Assembly (NCBI GenBank): GCA_034006575.1
Contig: JAVESN010000091.1
Location: 1-6,447 of the forward strand
Length of the DNA: 6,447 nt
Source of the DNA: Methanimicrococcus sp034006575
GTDB taxonomy: Archaea; Halobacteriota; Methanosarcinia; Methanosarcinales; Methanosarcinaceae
Reading direction: 5' to 3'
This document shows, one piece after another, positions 6,359-6,447 of the stretch. Under the pieces are notes generated by a model, which worked only from the letters and a program-made list of their open reading frames with translations, was not told the origin of the DNA and made no database searches. The translations under genes were made by a program, and so were the position numbers. Numbering within the stretch: the first letter of the stretch is position 1; every line of letters starts with the position of its first letter.

Positions 6359-6399
6359 AAAGAACGGAGAAATCCGTTTCTTTTATTTTTTTATTTTTT
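6359..6399 (+). terminator. Hairpin plus T-tract terminator after the CobN-like gene
   Basis: AAAGAACGGA (6359-6368), loop GAAA, then TCCGTTTCTTT (6373-6383) form a 6-base stem extended by four more pairs past one bulged T. Long T runs follow (6381-6399). It begins one base after the stop codon. The U-rich stretch alone fits archaeal termination; the hairpin may stabilise the 3' end. Confidence 0.7.
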
Positions 6400-6447
6400 A
6401 TTCTTATTTTTATTCTTATTTTTTATTCTTATTTTTATTCTTATTTT
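6400..6447 (+). repeat. T-rich 12/13-base tandem repeat, continuing past window end
   Basis: The unit ATTCTTATTTTT(T) starts at 6400, 6412, 6425 and 6437, giving spacings of 12, 13 and 12 bases. The fourth copy is cut by the window edge. The units differ only in the length of the T run. The array directly extends the T-tract of the terminator, so the transcript would carry several U-rich segments. No coding potential is seen here. Confidence 0.8.

Overview
The window looks archaeal, most likely from a methanogenic euryarchaeote. The left third carries the archaeal gene order L7Ae - S28e - L24e - nucleoside diphosphate kinase. S28e and L24e are archaeal/eukaryotic ribosomal proteins absent from bacteria, and the start sites carry archaeal-type Shine-Dalgarno sequences (GGTGAT or AAGGAG). 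The right two thirds hold one large CobN/BchH-family protein with a signal peptide and a C-terminal membrane anchor. The species cannot be fixed from this sequence; assignment to a methanogen is inference.

Layout: (1) positions 1-1339, minus strand: rpl7ae (977-1339), rps28e (721-945), rpl24e (520-708) and ndk (407 down to the window edge, about 135 codons visible, C-terminus missing). The first three are packed with gaps of 31 and 12 bases. A 111-base AT-rich gap with a stop-codon hairpin and a tandem 19-base repeat separates rpl24e from ndk. (2) Positions 1340-1770: an AT-rich divergent intergenic region with no convincing gene. It holds the rpl7ae leader with two adjacent hairpins, further small palindromes, and TATA-like sequences. 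(3) Positions 1771-6357, plus strand: the CobN-like surface protein, 1528 aa from a proposed TTG start. (4) Positions 6358-6447: a hairpin followed by a T-rich tract that becomes a 12/13-base tandem repeat and runs off the window.

The two halves have no evident functional link: one is translation and nucleotide housekeeping, the other is cell-surface. The most interesting object is the CobN-like protein. It keeps the family's overall order of conserved blocks. However, the segment matching the family's His- and Glu-containing metal-insertion signature has lost those residues, the protein is predicted to sit outside the cytoplasm away from ATP and the AAA+ partner subunits, and it carries a CCHHTC cluster after the chelatase-like domain. 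It is better read as a possible metal or tetrapyrrole binding surface protein than as a working cobaltochelatase.
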